From Pseudomonas viridiflava (GTDB lineage Bacteria > Pseudomonadota > Gammaproteobacteria > Pseudomonadales > Pseudomonadaceae), in contig NZ_UTBZ01000140.1 in the NCBI RefSeq assembly GCF_900580865.1, positions 186,001 through 250,000 of the forward strand: a DNA stretch of 64,000 nt, in the 5' to 3' direction. A program made the position numbers and the translations under genes. A model generated the notes under the pieces. The model searched no databases, had not been told where the DNA came from, and was given only the letters and a program-made list of their open reading frames with translations. Positions 8,984-18,178 of this stretch are shown here, one piece after another. Position 1 is the first letter of the stretch; each line of letters begins with the position of its first letter.

Positions 8984-11900
8984 ATGCCTACCCTGCGCTC
9001 CTTTTTCGCCGCGGCCCTGCTGGGCCTGAGTCTTACTGTCGGCCCGCTGTACGCCGCCGAACCACCGTCCAGCGACACTGTGCAGGCCAGCCTCGACAAG
9101 CTGGCCGACAGCAAACTGCCGGATGCCGATAAAAAGGCCCTGCAAACCACCTTGCAGAGCACGCTGACTCAGCTGAACAATCAGCGTGATTACGAACAGA
9201 GACTGATCGATCTCAAGCAGCAACTGGCAACTGCACCCAAGCAGACCATTGAAAACACCCGCGAACTGGCCCGCCTCAAAGCCAACGCGGTGGTACCGGT
9301 GGCGCAGCGTTTTCCCAAAGAGTCGATTCAGCAACTGGAGCAGATCCTCACCGATCGCTCGACCCAGCAAAGCGATCTGCAAAAAGCCCTCGCCGACGCC
9401 AACAGCTTGATCATCACCGCACAGACGCGCCCCGAGCGCGCGCAAGCGGAGATTTCCGCCAGCCAGACGCGCATCCAGCAGATCAACAACATCCTCAAAT
9501 CCGGCAAGGACGCGGGTAAAACCGTCACCGCCGAGCAGCGCGACCAGTTGAACGCCGAACTGTCGGCGCTGAATGCGCTGATTCCGCTGCGCCGTCAGGA
9601 GCTGGCCGGTAACAGCCAGTTGCAGGATCTGGGTAACGCTCAGCATGACTTGCTCTCGGAGAAGTCCGAGCGCCTCGACCGCGAGATCCAGGAACTGCAA
9701 ACCCTGATCAACCAGAAACGTCTGGCGCAGTCGCAGGAAACCGTGACGCAGCAGTCGATCGAAGCGCAGAAGGCCGGTAGCAGCAGTCTGCTGGCCATCG
9801 AAAGCACGGCGAACCTCAAGCTCTCCGACTACCTGCTTAAAAGCACCGACCGCCTCAACGAAGTCACCCAACAGAATCTGCAGACCAAACAACAGCTCGA
9901 CAGCCTGACCCAAAGCGATTCAGCGCTGGACGAGCAGATCAGCGTGCTCAAGGGCAGCCTGCTGCTGTCGAAGATTCTCTACAAACAGAAACAAGCCCTG
10001 CCGCGTCTCAAGGTCGACCGCGATCTGGCGGATCAGATCGCCGACATTCGCCTGTGGCAATTCGACGTCAGCCAGCAGCGTGAGCAACTGAGTAATCCGG
10101 CCGCCTATGTCGACAACCTGCTGGCCACTCAGCCGCCGGAGCAGGTCACGCCGCAATTGCGCAAAAACCTGCTGGAGCTGGCCAACACCCGCGCCGACCT
10201 GCTGGAGCGGCTGAATCGCGAACTGAGCGCCATGCTCAACGAGTCGATCACCCTGCAACTCAACCAGAAACAACTGCTGAGCACCGCGCAGAGCCTGCGC
10301 GCAACGCTGGACGAGCAGATGTTCTGGATTCCGAGCAACAAGCCGCTGGATCTGGAATGGATGCGCGCGGTGCCGGAGCGCCTGAAACGCCAGGTCGACA
10401 CGCTGCCGTGGGCCTCCAGCCTCAGTGAGCTGACCGATGGCCTGACCCAGCGGCCGCTGCTGTTCCTGCCGCTGGCGCTGTTGATCGGCGCCCTGTTGTG
10501 GCGACGCAAAAATCTGTACGCGCGCTTAAACAAGGTTCACCAGGACATCGGCCACTTCAAGCGTGACAGCCAGTGGCACACGCCGCAGGCGATCCTGATC
10601 AATATTCTCCTGGCGATGCCGGTCGCATTGGGCCTGGCGCTGTGCGGTCTGGCGTTGCAGATCGACGCTCGCGGGCAGAACACCAATATGGGTGCAGCGC
10701 TGCTGCAAATGGGTCAGGCGTGGCTGGTGTTCTACACCGCTTACCGGATTCTCGCCCCGGGTGGGGTGGCGGAATTGCACTTCCGCTGGGAAAAACCGCA
10801 GGTCGAATTCCTCCAGGGCTGGATCCGTCGACTCGGTCTGGTGGTGATGGCGCTGGTGACCATTGTCGCCGTCGCCGAACTGCAACCGGCCGCACTGGCC
10901 GACGATGTGCTCGGCATGCCGGTAGTGCTGACCTGCTACGCCTTGATGGCCTGGCTGCTCAGTCGCCTGCTGATCAGCAGCCCGGCCCACGAAAACGCCT
11001 CACTGTTCCGCAAAGCCGTTGGCGTGATGTTCACCCTGCTGCCGATCGCCCTGTTCGTGGCGGTGTGCTTCGGCTACTACTACACCGCGCTGAAACTCAG
11101 CGACCGCCTGATCAACACCTTGTACCTGCTGATGTTCTGGCTGGTGATCGAAGCCACGTTCGTCCGCGGACTGAGCGTTGCCGCACGACGCCTGGCCTAC
11201 CAGCGCGCCCTGGCCAAACGTCAGGCAGCGAAGGAGGCCGGCGATGGCGAGGCGGTGATTGAAGAGCCGACGCTGGACATCGAAAAGGTCAACGAACAGT
11301 CCCTGCGCCTGATTCGTCTGGCCCTGCTCGGCGGCTTTATCGCCGCGCTGTACTGGGTCTGGTCGGATCTGATTTCGGTGTTCTCGTACCTCGACAACAT
11401 CACCCTCTACGAATACACCAGCGGCACCGGCGCCAACATGAGCATGGTGCCGATCAGTATCGGCGACATGCTCGGCGCGCTGATCATCATTGGCATCACC
11501 TTCGCCCTCGCGCGTAACTTGCCGGGTTTGCTGGAAGTGTTCGTGCTGTCCAAGCTCAATCTGGCCCAGGGCAGTGCGTACGCGACCACCACGTTGCTCT
11601 CCTACGTGATCGCCGGCGTCGGTTTTGTCTCGACCCTGTCGACCCTCGGTGTGAGCTGGGACAAGTTGCAATGGCTGGTGGCGGCGCTGTCGGTCGGCCT
11701 CGGTTTCGGCATGCAGGAGATCTTTGCCAACTTCATCTCCGGCATCATGATCCTCTTCGAACGCCCGGTGCGGATCGGTGACACCATCACCATCGGCAAC
11801 CTGTCGGGCACGGTGAGCAAGATCCGCATCCGCGCCACGACCATCACCGACTTCGACCGCAAGGACATCATTGTCCCGAACAAGACGTTCATTACCGGGC

Positions 11901-12337
11901 AACTGATCAACTGGTCGCTGACCGACACCATCACCCGCGTGACGCTGAAACTCGGCGTCGATTACGGCTCGGATCTGGATCTGGTCAAGGAACTGCTGCT
12001 CAAGGCTGCCCGGGAAAACCCGCGCGTGCTCAAGGAACCCGAGCCACACGTGTACTTCCTCAACTTCGGCGAAAGCACCCTCGACCACGAGTTGCGCATG
12101 CACGTGCGCGACCTCGGCGACCGTAACCCGGTGCTCGATGAGGTCAACCGCTTCATCAACCGTGAGTTCAAGAAGCAGCACATCAATATCTCGTTCCGCC
12201 AGATGGAGGTTTACCTGAAGAACCTTCACGGTCAGGAATACAAGATGGTGCCGATCGAGCCGGAAACGAAAACCATCGTGCCGATCGCCGACGATCAGAA
12301 ACCGCTGCAAGAGCCACCGCCGGCCAAACTCGACTAA
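8984..12337 (+). CDS. mscK: Large mechanosensitive channel of the MscK (KefA) type
   Basis: Inner-membrane channel of 1117 residues, nearly the length of E. coli MscK (1120). A signal peptide (FFAAALLGLSLTVGPLYA) is followed by about 450 residues of Gln-rich periplasmic coiled coil. Many membrane helices begin near residue 490, and the MscS core near residues 870-1080 includes the pore-lining helix and beta domain (GLGFGMQEIFANFISGI, RIGDTITIG, VPNKTFITGQLINW). The channel opens under membrane tension to release solutes during hypo-osmotic shock; MscK proteins are also gated by external K+, which fits the neighbouring K+/H+ antiporter. selO follows after 48 bases. Confidence 0.93.
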   Translation: MPTLRSFFAAALLGLSLTVGPLYAAEPPSSDTVQASLDKLADSKLPDADKKALQTTLQSTLTQLNNQRDYEQRLIDLKQQLATAPKQTIENTRELARLKANAVVPVAQRFPKESIQQLEQILTDRSTQQSDLQKALADANSLIITAQTRPERAQAEISASQTRIQQINNILKSGKDAGKTVTAEQRDQLNAELSALNALIPLRRQELAGNSQLQDLGNAQHDLLSEKSERLDREIQELQTLINQKRLAQSQETVTQQSIEAQKAGSSSLLAIESTANLKLSDYLLKSTDRLNEVTQQNLQTKQQLDSLTQSDSALDEQISVLKGSLLLSKILYKQKQALPRLKVDRDLADQIADIRLWQFDVSQQREQLSNPAAYVDNLLATQPPEQVTPQLRKNLLELANTRADLLERLNRELSAMLNESITLQLNQKQLLSTAQSLRATLDEQMFWIPSNKPLDLEWMRAVPERLKRQVDTLPWASSLSELTDGLTQRPLLFLPLALLIGALLWRRKNLYARLNKVHQDIGHFKRDSQWHTPQAILINILLAMPVALGLALCGLALQIDARGQNTNMGAALLQMGQAWLVFYTAYRILAPGGVAELHFRWEKPQVEFLQGWIRRLGLVVMALVTIVAVAELQPAALADDVLGMPVVLTCYALMAWLLSRLLISSPAHENASLFRKAVGVMFTLLPIALFVAVCFGYYYTALKLSDRLINTLYLLMFWLVIEATFVRGLSVAARRLAYQRALAKRQAAKEAGDGEAVIEEPTLDIEKVNEQSLRLIRLALLGGFIAALYWVWSDLISVFSYLDNITLYEYTSGTGANMSMVPISIGDMLGALIIIGITFALARNLPGLLEVFVLSKLNLAQGSAYATTTLLSYVIAGVGFVSTLSTLGVSWDKLQWLVAALSVGLGFGMQEIFANFISGIMILFERPVRIGDTITIGNLSGTVSKIRIRATTITDFDRKDIIVPNKTFITGQLINWSLTDTITRVTLKLGVDYGSDLDLVKELLLKAARENPRVLKEPEPHVYFLNFGESTLDHELRMHVRDLGDRNPVLDEVNRFINREFKKQHINISFRQMEVYLKNLHGQEYKMVPIEPETKTIVPIADDQKPLQEPPPAKLD

Positions 12338-12385
12338 CCGGTTTATTCCCAGCAGAATGCTCGGACATTCTGCTGGAGCCGGTCC

Positions 12386-13849
12386 TTGAAAGCCCTCGAC
12401 GAACTGACCTTCGACAATCGCTTCGCCCGCCTGGGCGATGCGTTCTCCGCCCATGTGCTGCCCGAGCCGATCGACAATCCGCGCCTGGTCGTCGCCAGCC
12501 CGGCGGCCCTTGCCTTGCTCGATCTCGATCCGGCCGCAGCCGAAACTCAGGAATTTGCCGAACTGTTTGGCGGCCACAAGCTGTGGGCCGATGCCGAACC
12601 GCGGGCAATGGTCTATTCCGGGCATCAGTTCGGCGGCTACACGCCGCAATTGGGTGATGGTCGCGGCTTGCTGCTCGGCGAGGTCTACAACACTGCCGGC
12701 GAACATTGGGACTTGCACCTCAAGGGCGCCGGGCAGACGCCGTTTTCGCGCATGGGCGACGGCCGGGCGGTGCTGCGTTCGTCGATCCGCGAGTTCCTTG
12801 CTTCCGAGGCGCTGTACGCGTTGAACATTCCTTCGTCGCGCGCAGCCTGCGTGATTGGCTCCGACACCCCGGTCTGGCGTGAAAAGCAGGAACGCGCAGC
12901 AATGGTCCTGCGTCTGGCGCCGAGCCACATCCGCTTCGGCCACTTCGAATACTTCTACTACACCAAGCGCCCCGAGCAGCAAAAGCAACTCGGCGAGCAC
13001 GTGCTGGCGATGCATTTCCCTGAGTGCCTGGAGCAGCCGGAACCGTATCTGGCGATGTTCCGCGAGATCGTCGAGCGCAACGCCGAACTGATCGCCAAGT
13101 GGCAGGCCTATGGCTTCTGTCACGGCGTGATGAACACCGACAACATGTCGATCCTCGGCATCACCTTCGACTTCGGCCCGTTTGCCTTTCTCGATGACTT
13201 CGACGCGAACTTCATCTGCAACCACTCGGATGATCAGGGGCGCTACTCGTTCAGCAATCAAGTGCCGGTCGGCCAGTGGAACCTAAGTGCATTGGCTCAA
13301 GCGCTGACGCCGTTCATCAGCGTCGAAGCCCTGCGTGAAACCCTCGGCTTGTACCTGCCATTGTTCCAGGCGCACTACCTCGACCTGATGCGCCGCCGCC
13401 TCGGTTTCACCACGGCCGAGGACGATGACCAGAAGCTGCTGGAAGACCTGCTGCAACTGATGCAGAACAGCGGCGTCGATTACACGCTGTTCTTCCGCCG
13501 ACTCGGTGAAGAATCCGCCGAACAGGCCGTGGCCCGCCTACGTGATGACTTCGTCGACATCAAGGGTTTCGACGCCTGGGGCGAACGCTACGTCGCCCGG
13601 GTTGCCCGCGATGGCGATGCTGATCAGGAACAGCGCCGCACCCGCATGCATGCGGTCAACCCGCTATATATCCTGCGCAATTACCTGGCGCAAAAAGCCA
13701 TCGATGCGGCTGAGCAAGGGGATTACTCAGAAGTACGCCGGCTGCACGCGGTGCTGAGCAAACCATTTGAGCAGCAGCCGGGGATGGAGGTTTATGCAGA
13801 GCGGCCGCCGGAGTGGGGCAAGCATTTGGAGATCAGTTGTTCTTCCTGA
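12386..13849 (+). CDS. selO: Protein adenylyltransferase SelO (pseudokinase family)
   Basis: SelO transfers AMP from ATP to Ser, Thr or Tyr of target proteins, in bacteria linked to redox stress. The product has 487 residues, the size of the characterised P. syringae enzyme. The residues catalytic there are found at the same numbers: Asp252-Asn253 in NTDNMSILG and Asp262 in TFDFGPF. Other family signatures are GHQFGGYTPQLGDGRG and GDGRAVLRSSIREFL. The start codon is TTG with GGAG eight bases upstream, giving MKALDELTFDNRF, which matches the family's N-terminus. trxC follows 80 bases later, a neighbour consistent with redox function. Confidence 0.94.
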   Translation: MKALDELTFDNRFARLGDAFSAHVLPEPIDNPRLVVASPAALALLDLDPAAAETQEFAELFGGHKLWADAEPRAMVYSGHQFGGYTPQLGDGRGLLLGEVYNTAGEHWDLHLKGAGQTPFSRMGDGRAVLRSSIREFLASEALYALNIPSSRAACVIGSDTPVWREKQERAAMVLRLAPSHIRFGHFEYFYYTKRPEQQKQLGEHVLAMHFPECLEQPEPYLAMFREIVERNAELIAKWQAYGFCHGVMNTDNMSILGITFDFGPFAFLDDFDANFICNHSDDQGRYSFSNQVPVGQWNLSALAQALTPFISVEALRETLGLYLPLFQAHYLDLMRRRLGFTTAEDDDQKLLEDLLQLMQNSGVDYTLFFRRLGEESAEQAVARLRDDFVDIKGFDAWGERYVARVARDGDADQEQRRTRMHAVNPLYILRNYLAQKAIDAAEQGDYSEVRRLHAVLSKPFEQQPGMEVYAERPPEWGKHLEISCSS

Positions 13850-13929
13850 GTGCCAACGCTTCATCTTGATAAACAGTTCGCACGGCTCCAGATAAGTCGT
13901 ACGAAACGCTGAACGCCAACGAGCCAAAT

Positions 13930-14364
13930 ATGACCGACCCACTCCTCATCCCCTGCCCCTACTGCAACGGCCTCAACCGCATTCCCGCCGAGCGCCTCGC
14001 GGATCAGCCCAAGTGCGGCCGCTGCAAATCCGCCGTGTTGCTGAGCAAACCGTTCGAACTCAAGCAAGGCGATTACGCCAGCCAGATCAAGGGTGATTTG
14101 CCGTTGCTGGTAGATGTCTGGGCGGAGTGGTGTGGGCCGTGCAAGTCGTTTGCGCCGGTGTTCGAGCAGGCGGCAGCGCAGTTGGCGGGCAAGTGCCGCT
14201 TGGCCAAGCTTGATAGCGAAGCGAATCAGCCGTTGTCGGCGCAGTTGGGGATTCGCTCGATTCCGAGTTTGATTCTGTTCAAGAACGGCCGGGAAGTGGC
14301 GCGGCAGAGTGGCGCGTTGCCGTTGCCGCAGTTGATGGCGTGGCTGCGCAGCCAGGGGATCTGA
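13930..14364 (+). CDS. trxC: Thioredoxin 2 (TrxC), zinc-binding thioredoxin
   Basis: Cytoplasmic disulfide reductase of 144 residues. The N-terminal zinc motif is complete (Cys9 and Cys12 in IPCPYCNG, Cys29 and Cys32 in PKCGRCK) and distinguishes thioredoxin 2 from TrxA. The active site WCGPCK lies at residues 67-72, and the cis-proline loop is IRSIPSLILF. It would reduce protein disulfides under oxidative stress. The ribosome site is weak (GAGCC). A REP palindrome follows 16 bases after the stop. Confidence 0.95.
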   Translation: MTDPLLIPCPYCNGLNRIPAERLADQPKCGRCKSAVLLSKPFELKQGDYASQIKGDLPLLVDVWAEWCGPCKSFAPVFEQAAAQLAGKCRLAKLDSEANQPLSAQLGIRSIPSLILFKNGREVARQSGALPLPQLMAWLRSQGI

Positions 14365-14380
14365 CACACCAGGGACCCAA

Positions 14381-14470
14381 TGTGGGAGCGAGCCTGCTCG
14401 CGAAGGCGTCCGTTCAGTCAACACAGATGTTGAATGTACTGGCCTCTTCGCGAGCAGGCTCGCTCCCACA
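14381..14470. repeat. REP-type palindrome, family B
   Basis: Inverted arms TGTGGGAGCGAGCCTGCTCG and CGAGCAGGCTCGCTCCCACA separated by about 50 bases; a paired REP unit between convergent trxC and the ParA-family gene. Confidence 0.9.
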
Positions 14471-14493
14471 GGGGATCTGCGTAGCTCAAGAGA

Positions 14494-15264
14494 TCAGTGA
14501 TCTTCGAGCAAGTTGTGCAGCTCGACGAATTGCTGGGTCAGCTTGTGTCGGGGGTCGAGGTGGATCAGCGGCATGCTGGCCTGGTGCGATTCGCGCATGC
14601 GCACTGAACTGGTCAGATACACCGGTAGTACCGGCAAACCTTCAGCAATCAGCTCGTCGAGAATCTGCTGCGGCAGGCTCGCCCGGGCCTGAAACTGGTT
14701 GACCACAATGCCTTCGACTTCCAGGCCTTCGTTATGGTCGTCCTTCAACTCTTCGATCTCCGCGATCAGCCCGTACAGGGCCTGACGGGAGAAGCTGTCG
14801 CAATCGAAGGGAATCAGCACCCGATCAGCGGCAATCAACGCAGATACCGCGTAGAAATTCAGCGCTGGCGGCGTATCGAGGTAGATGCGGTCATAATCTT
14901 CAGACAACTCATCAAGCAACTTACGCAGCTTGTTGATCTTGTGCTTGGCCTCAAGCTTGGGCTGCAAATCGGCCAACTCGGCCGTCGCGGTGATGATGTG
15001 CAGGTTGTCGAACGGCGTTTCGTAGATATCCGCCTGATTCTTCTTCGAGAACGGCCCCGAGGACAGCGTCTGCTTGAAGAAGTCGGCAATACCCATCGGG
15101 ATGTCATTGCCGGTCAGCCCGGTCAGATATTGAGTGGAGTTGGCCTGGGCATCGAGGTCCACCAACAACGTGCGATAACCCTCGCTGGCACTGACCGCCG
15201 CCAGATTGCAGGCAATGCTCGACTTGCCTACGCCACCTTTCTGATTGAACACCACGCGCCGCAT
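14494..15264 (-). CDS. ParA-family ATPase
   Basis: A 256-residue MinD/ParA-type ATPase. The deviant Walker A box NQKGGVGKSS (about residues 7-16) with its two lysines, the Walker A' LLVDLDAQANST and the Walker B YDRIYLDTPP are all intact. Such proteins position DNA or protein cargo by ATP-driven dimerisation. No parB-like gene is adjacent, so this is an orphan ParA rather than the soj-spo0J pair. The ATG at 15262-15264 follows a GGAGG seven bases upstream; an earlier in-frame ATG has no such site. The gene next to it belongs to a pigment cluster and is divergently transcribed. Confidence 0.9.
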   Translation of the reverse strand: MRRVVFNQKGGVGKSSIACNLAAVSASEGYRTLLVDLDAQANSTQYLTGLTGNDIPMGIADFFKQTLSSGPFSKKNQADIYETPFDNLHIITATAELADLQPKLEAKHKINKLRKLLDELSEDYDRIYLDTPPALNFYAVSALIAADRVLIPFDCDSFSRQALYGLIAEIEELKDDHNEGLEVEGIVVNQFQARASLPQQILDELIAEGLPVLPVYLTSSVRMRESHQASMPLIHLDPRHKLTQQFVELHNLLEDH

Positions 15265-15473
15265 GACCAAACCTCCGTGTATCAAAGAATGACCGAGTGT
15301 AGATGCGCTCGACCTCGCCTCGCTACCTTCACGGACACGGACTACAAAGTCAGGTGCAAATATCCGCGGACAAACAGCGCAATCGCCGCCATTGATCGCC
15401 GAGATTCCCGACAGACAAGCCGCTTACGATCTGGATAATGGCCAAGTGACAGTTTTCTTGCGAACCACTCAGT

Positions 15474-15532
15474 ACATTTCATTGCGCAAAATGTAACCAG
15501 CATTTGCTACACACTCGTCGCACCGGGATAAT
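15474..15532 (+). promoter_or_regulatory. Candidate promoter and palindrome ahead of the aryl-polyene operon
   Basis: TTGCTA at 15504-15509 and GATAAT at 15527-15532 are separated by exactly 17 bases and lie about 80 bases before the first gene of the cluster. Directly upstream, ACATTT at 15474-15479 and AAATGT at 15489-15494 form an inverted repeat around TTGCGCAA, a possible regulator site. The gene-free interval 15265-15620 shows nothing else of note; its first 200 bases must also contain the divergent parA-like promoter. Confidence 0.55.
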
Positions 15533-15620
15533 GCGCGCCACCCGGCGCCATGCGCCACGTCAAGCCTGCTGCGGCTCTGGCCACTCAACGCGTCAACAAA
15601 TGCCCGCAGGGGCGGGATGA

Positions 15621-16346
15621 ATGTCCGTGATCAACTTCAACATCGCCCAATGGCGCGCGTGGGCCCCCGGGCTCGACAGCGTGGACGCCTGGCAGGCCTG
15701 GAGCCGACAACCGGTCGTGCTCCAGAGCAGTGATGCCGCGCCCGATGTGTCGTTTTTGCCGGCCATGCAGCGCCGCCGTCTCAGCCGACTGGCACGCATG
15801 GCGTTCAGCGTTGGCTGGCCCTTGGCCGACGGACGGGAGAATCTGCCGCTGGTGTTTGTCTCGCGCCACGGCGAAACACCGCGCACTTACGACATCCTCA
15901 GTGATCTGGCCAACGAACAGCCGCTGTCGCCGACCCAGTTCAGCCTGTCGGTACACAATGCGATCATCGGTCTGTGGTCGATCATGCGCGGCGAAACCAG
16001 CGAAATGACCGCCCTCGCCGCTGCCGGCGACGGTCTCGAGCACGGCATGCTAGAAGCCGCGGCGCTGCTCGATGAAGGCGCTCCGGCGGTGCTGCTGATC
16101 GTTACCGAAGAACAACCACCCGAAGCGTATTCAGCGTGGATCGACGATGTGCCGTTTCCTTACGCGCTCGGCCTGTTGCTGACCCCCGGTACCGACTGGC
16201 GGCTGACCCTGAACAGCACCACAGAAACACGGTCAAAAGCGCACTGGCCGCACGCGCTCAATCTGCTGCAAACCCTGCTCGGCCAGCAACCTCATTGCCA
16301 ACATGCCTGGAAAAATCGTGTATGGACCTGGCAACGCAACCCGTGA
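15621..16346 (+). CDS. Ketosynthase-like protein (aryl-polyene chain-length-factor-type)
   Basis: First gene of the pigment operon. The 241-residue product resembles the N-terminal half of a beta-ketoacyl synthase (Ketoacyl-synt_2 family). The segment FSLSVHNAIIGLWSIMRGET corresponds to the thiolase-fold core, but I see no active-site Cys in the usual nucleophile context and the C-terminal half with the catalytic His residues is absent. In aryl-polyene systems such proteins pair with an active ketosynthase as a chain-length factor, and that role is inferred here. The ribosome site is GGCGGGATGA. The gene overlaps the next by 25 bases. Confidence 0.82.
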   Translation: MSVINFNIAQWRAWAPGLDSVDAWQAWSRQPVVLQSSDAAPDVSFLPAMQRRRLSRLARMAFSVGWPLADGRENLPLVFVSRHGETPRTYDILSDLANEQPLSPTQFSLSVHNAIIGLWSIMRGETSEMTALAAAGDGLEHGMLEAAALLDEGAPAVLLIVTEEQPPEAYSAWIDDVPFPYALGLLLTPGTDWRLTLNSTTETRSKAHWPHALNLLQTLLGQQPHCQHAWKNRVWTWQRNP

Positions 16347-17131
16347 CCGAAAAAAACCGCGACGCCTATTACTGGCGCCTGCTGGCTACCGCCGCAAGCT
16401 TCGCCCTGTTCGGGCTGGGCGGGCTGTGCCTGCGCGTACTGGTGTTTCCGTTGCTCGGATGCCTGCCGGGTGATGCGCTGAAACATCGGCAGCGCGCGCG
16501 GCAGACGGTCAGTCGGCTGTTCTGGTTTTTCGTGCGCTTCATGGCCCGTACCGGCGTGCTGACGTATGACATTCAAGGGGCCGAACGTCTTGGCCGCCCC
16601 GGGCAGATGATCATCGCCAACCACCCGTCGCTGATCGATGTGGTGTTCCTGATCGGTCTGGTGCGCCAGGCCAACTGCGTGGTGAAGAAAAGCCTGTGGG
16701 AAAACCCCTTCATCCGTGGCCCGCTGCGCAGCACCGAATACATCAGTAACGACGGCAGCATGGACATGCTCGATGCCGCTGCCCAGTCCCTGCAAAACGG
16801 CCAGACCCTGATCATCTTTCCCGAAGGCACGCGCACCCAGCCAGGTCAGGCGCCGGCCTTTCATCGCGGGGCGGCAGCGATTGCCCTGCGCGGTGCGAAA
16901 ATAGTCACGCCGGTGATCATCAAGGTCAGCCCGACCACCCTGACCAAAGCCGAACCGTGGTATCGGATCCCCAGTCGCCGCGTGCACTTCAGTTTTCGCG
17001 TCGGGGCCGATATAGACCCACAGACCTTTGCCGCGCAGGGGCCTGCCCCGCAAGCCTCGCGCAAGCTCAACGATTATTTGCACACCTACTTCATTAAGGA
17101 GCTCGCCGAAGATGAGCGATCTGAATCGTGA
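16322..17131 (+). CDS. Lysophospholipid acyltransferase-family protein (PlsC-like)
   Basis: A 269-residue membrane acyltransferase. A hydrophobic helix near residues 20-45 is followed by the HX4D motif in NHPSLID (about residue 100) and the substrate-binding FPEGTR (about residue 166). Aryl-polyene clusters carry such enzymes to transfer acyl groups when the pigment is built onto its lipid anchor. The start at 16322 (MDLATQPVTEKN) overlaps the previous gene; the stop overlaps the start of the acyl carrier protein gene by 20 bases, a sign of tight coupling. The exact acceptor is unknown. Confidence 0.88.
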   Translation: MDLATQPVTEKNRDAYYWRLLATAASFALFGLGGLCLRVLVFPLLGCLPGDALKHRQRARQTVSRLFWFFVRFMARTGVLTYDIQGAERLGRPGQMIIANHPSLIDVVFLIGLVRQANCVVKKSLWENPFIRGPLRSTEYISNDGSMDMLDAAAQSLQNGQTLIIFPEGTRTQPGQAPAFHRGAAAIALRGAKIVTPVIIKVSPTTLTKAEPWYRIPSRRVHFSFRVGADIDPQTFAAQGPAPQASRKLNDYLHTYFIKELAEDERSES

Positions 17132-17372
17132 TATCAAACTGCTGATCATCGACGCCCTCGGCCTCGAAGACATCAGCGCCGACGACATCGGCGACGAGCA
17201 GACGCTGTTCGGCGAAGGCCTGGGTCTGGATTCCGTCGACGCGCTGGAACTGGGTCTGGCGATCCAGAAAAAATACGGCATCAAGATCGACGCCGACGCC
17301 AAAGACACCCGCAACCATTTCACCAACGTGGCGAGCCTTGCGGCGTTCGTCACGGCAAAACAGGCAGCTTGA
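17112..17372 (+). CDS. Acyl carrier protein 1 of the aryl-polyene cluster
   Basis: An 86-residue acidic helical carrier protein. The phosphopantetheine attachment Ser41 lies in LGLDSVDALELG, a standard ACP context. It would carry starter or extender acyl groups as thioesters for the cluster's ketosynthases. Start MSDLNRDIKLL at 17112 inside the end of the acyltransferase gene. A second ACP follows after 9 bases; paired ACPs are a hallmark of aryl-polyene operons. Confidence 0.93.
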   Translation: MSDLNRDIKLLIIDALGLEDISADDIGDEQTLFGEGLGLDSVDALELGLAIQKKYGIKIDADAKDTRNHFTNVASLAAFVTAKQAA

Positions 17373-17381
17373 GACCGGACC

Positions 17382-17636
17382 ATGCAAACTCGTGACGATA
17401 TTTTCAACACCCTGCGCGATGCCTTGGTCGAGCTGTTCGAACTGGATCCGGCCCGTGTGAGCCTGGAGTCCAATCTGTATCAGGATCTGGAAATCGACAG
17501 CATCGACGCGGTCGACCTGATCGATCACATCAAACGCCAGACCGGCAAGAAAATCGCCGCCGAAGAGTTCAAATCGGTGCGTACCGTCGGTGACGTGGTC
17601 GAGGCGGTCTACCGCCTGGTTCAACCGGCCGCATGA
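17382..17636 (+). CDS. Acyl carrier protein 2 of the aryl-polyene cluster
   Basis: An 84-residue carrier protein with attachment Ser40 in EIDSIDAVDLIDH. It is clearly different in sequence from the ACP just upstream, so the two probably have separate tasks (for example starter loading against chain extension), as in characterised aryl-polyene systems. The stop overlaps the ATG of the next gene (ATGA). Confidence 0.93.
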   Translation: MQTRDDIFNTLRDALVELFELDPARVSLESNLYQDLEIDSIDAVDLIDHIKRQTGKKIAAEEFKSVRTVGDVVEAVYRLVQPAA

Positions 17637-18178
17637 GCCGACTGATCGGCCTCGGCCTGCTGCTGGCCGGTCTGCTGTACCCCTTCGCGGTGTATTTCGG
17701 CATGGAACACTTCGCCCCGTGGCAGTTTGGTCTGCTGCTGGGCAGCCTGTGGCTGGCGCGAGCGCTGACCGGTGAACGTAAACCCGGCAGCCTGTGGATG
17801 GCTGGCGTGGCCATTGTTTTTTGCCTGCTGCTGGCGCTGTTCGACAGCCCGTTGTTGCTGCGCTGGTACCCGGTGCTGATCAGCGGCTTCATGCTGGTGC
17901 TGTTCAGCCTGAGCCTGAAATTCGGGCCGCCGATGGTCGAGCGACTGGCGCGCTTGCGTGAGCCAGAGCTGCCGGACATCGCGATTCGCTACACGCGCAA
18001 GGTCACCGTGGCCTGGAGCGTGTTTTTCTTCTGCAACGGTTTGTGCGCTGCCCTCCTGACCCTGTGGGCGCCGCTGAATTGGTGGATGTTGTACACCGGC
18101 CTGATTTCCTACGGATTGATCGGCCTGATGTTTGCCATTGAATGGCTGATACGACAACGGGTAAGAGGCCGTACATGA
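17633..18178 (+). CDS. COG4648-type membrane protein of the aryl-polyene cluster
   Basis: A 181-residue integral membrane protein with about five hydrophobic helices (for example LIGLGLLLAGLLYPFAVYFG at the N-terminus). It has the size and position of the small COG4648 protein that accompanies the ACPs and AMP ligase in aryl-polyene clusters. A Trp-rich second half (VFFFCNGLCAALLTLWAPLN) is typical. No catalytic motif is evident. It overlaps both neighbours by 4 bases. Its function is not known; membrane docking of the pathway is one possibility. Confidence 0.85.
   Translation: MSRLIGLGLLLAGLLYPFAVYFGMEHFAPWQFGLLLGSLWLARALTGERKPGSLWMAGVAIVFCLLLALFDSPLLLRWYPVLISGFMLVLFSLSLKFGPPMVERLARLREPELPDIAIRYTRKVTVAWSVFFFCNGLCAALLTLWAPLNWWMLYTGLISYGLIGLMFAIEWLIRQRVRGRT

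Noticed and set aside
11000..13261. A 753-codon minus-strand frame spanning mscK and selO
   Set aside because: It crosses two well-supported plus-strand genes and their intergenic gap, and shows no protein family. It is a composition shadow.
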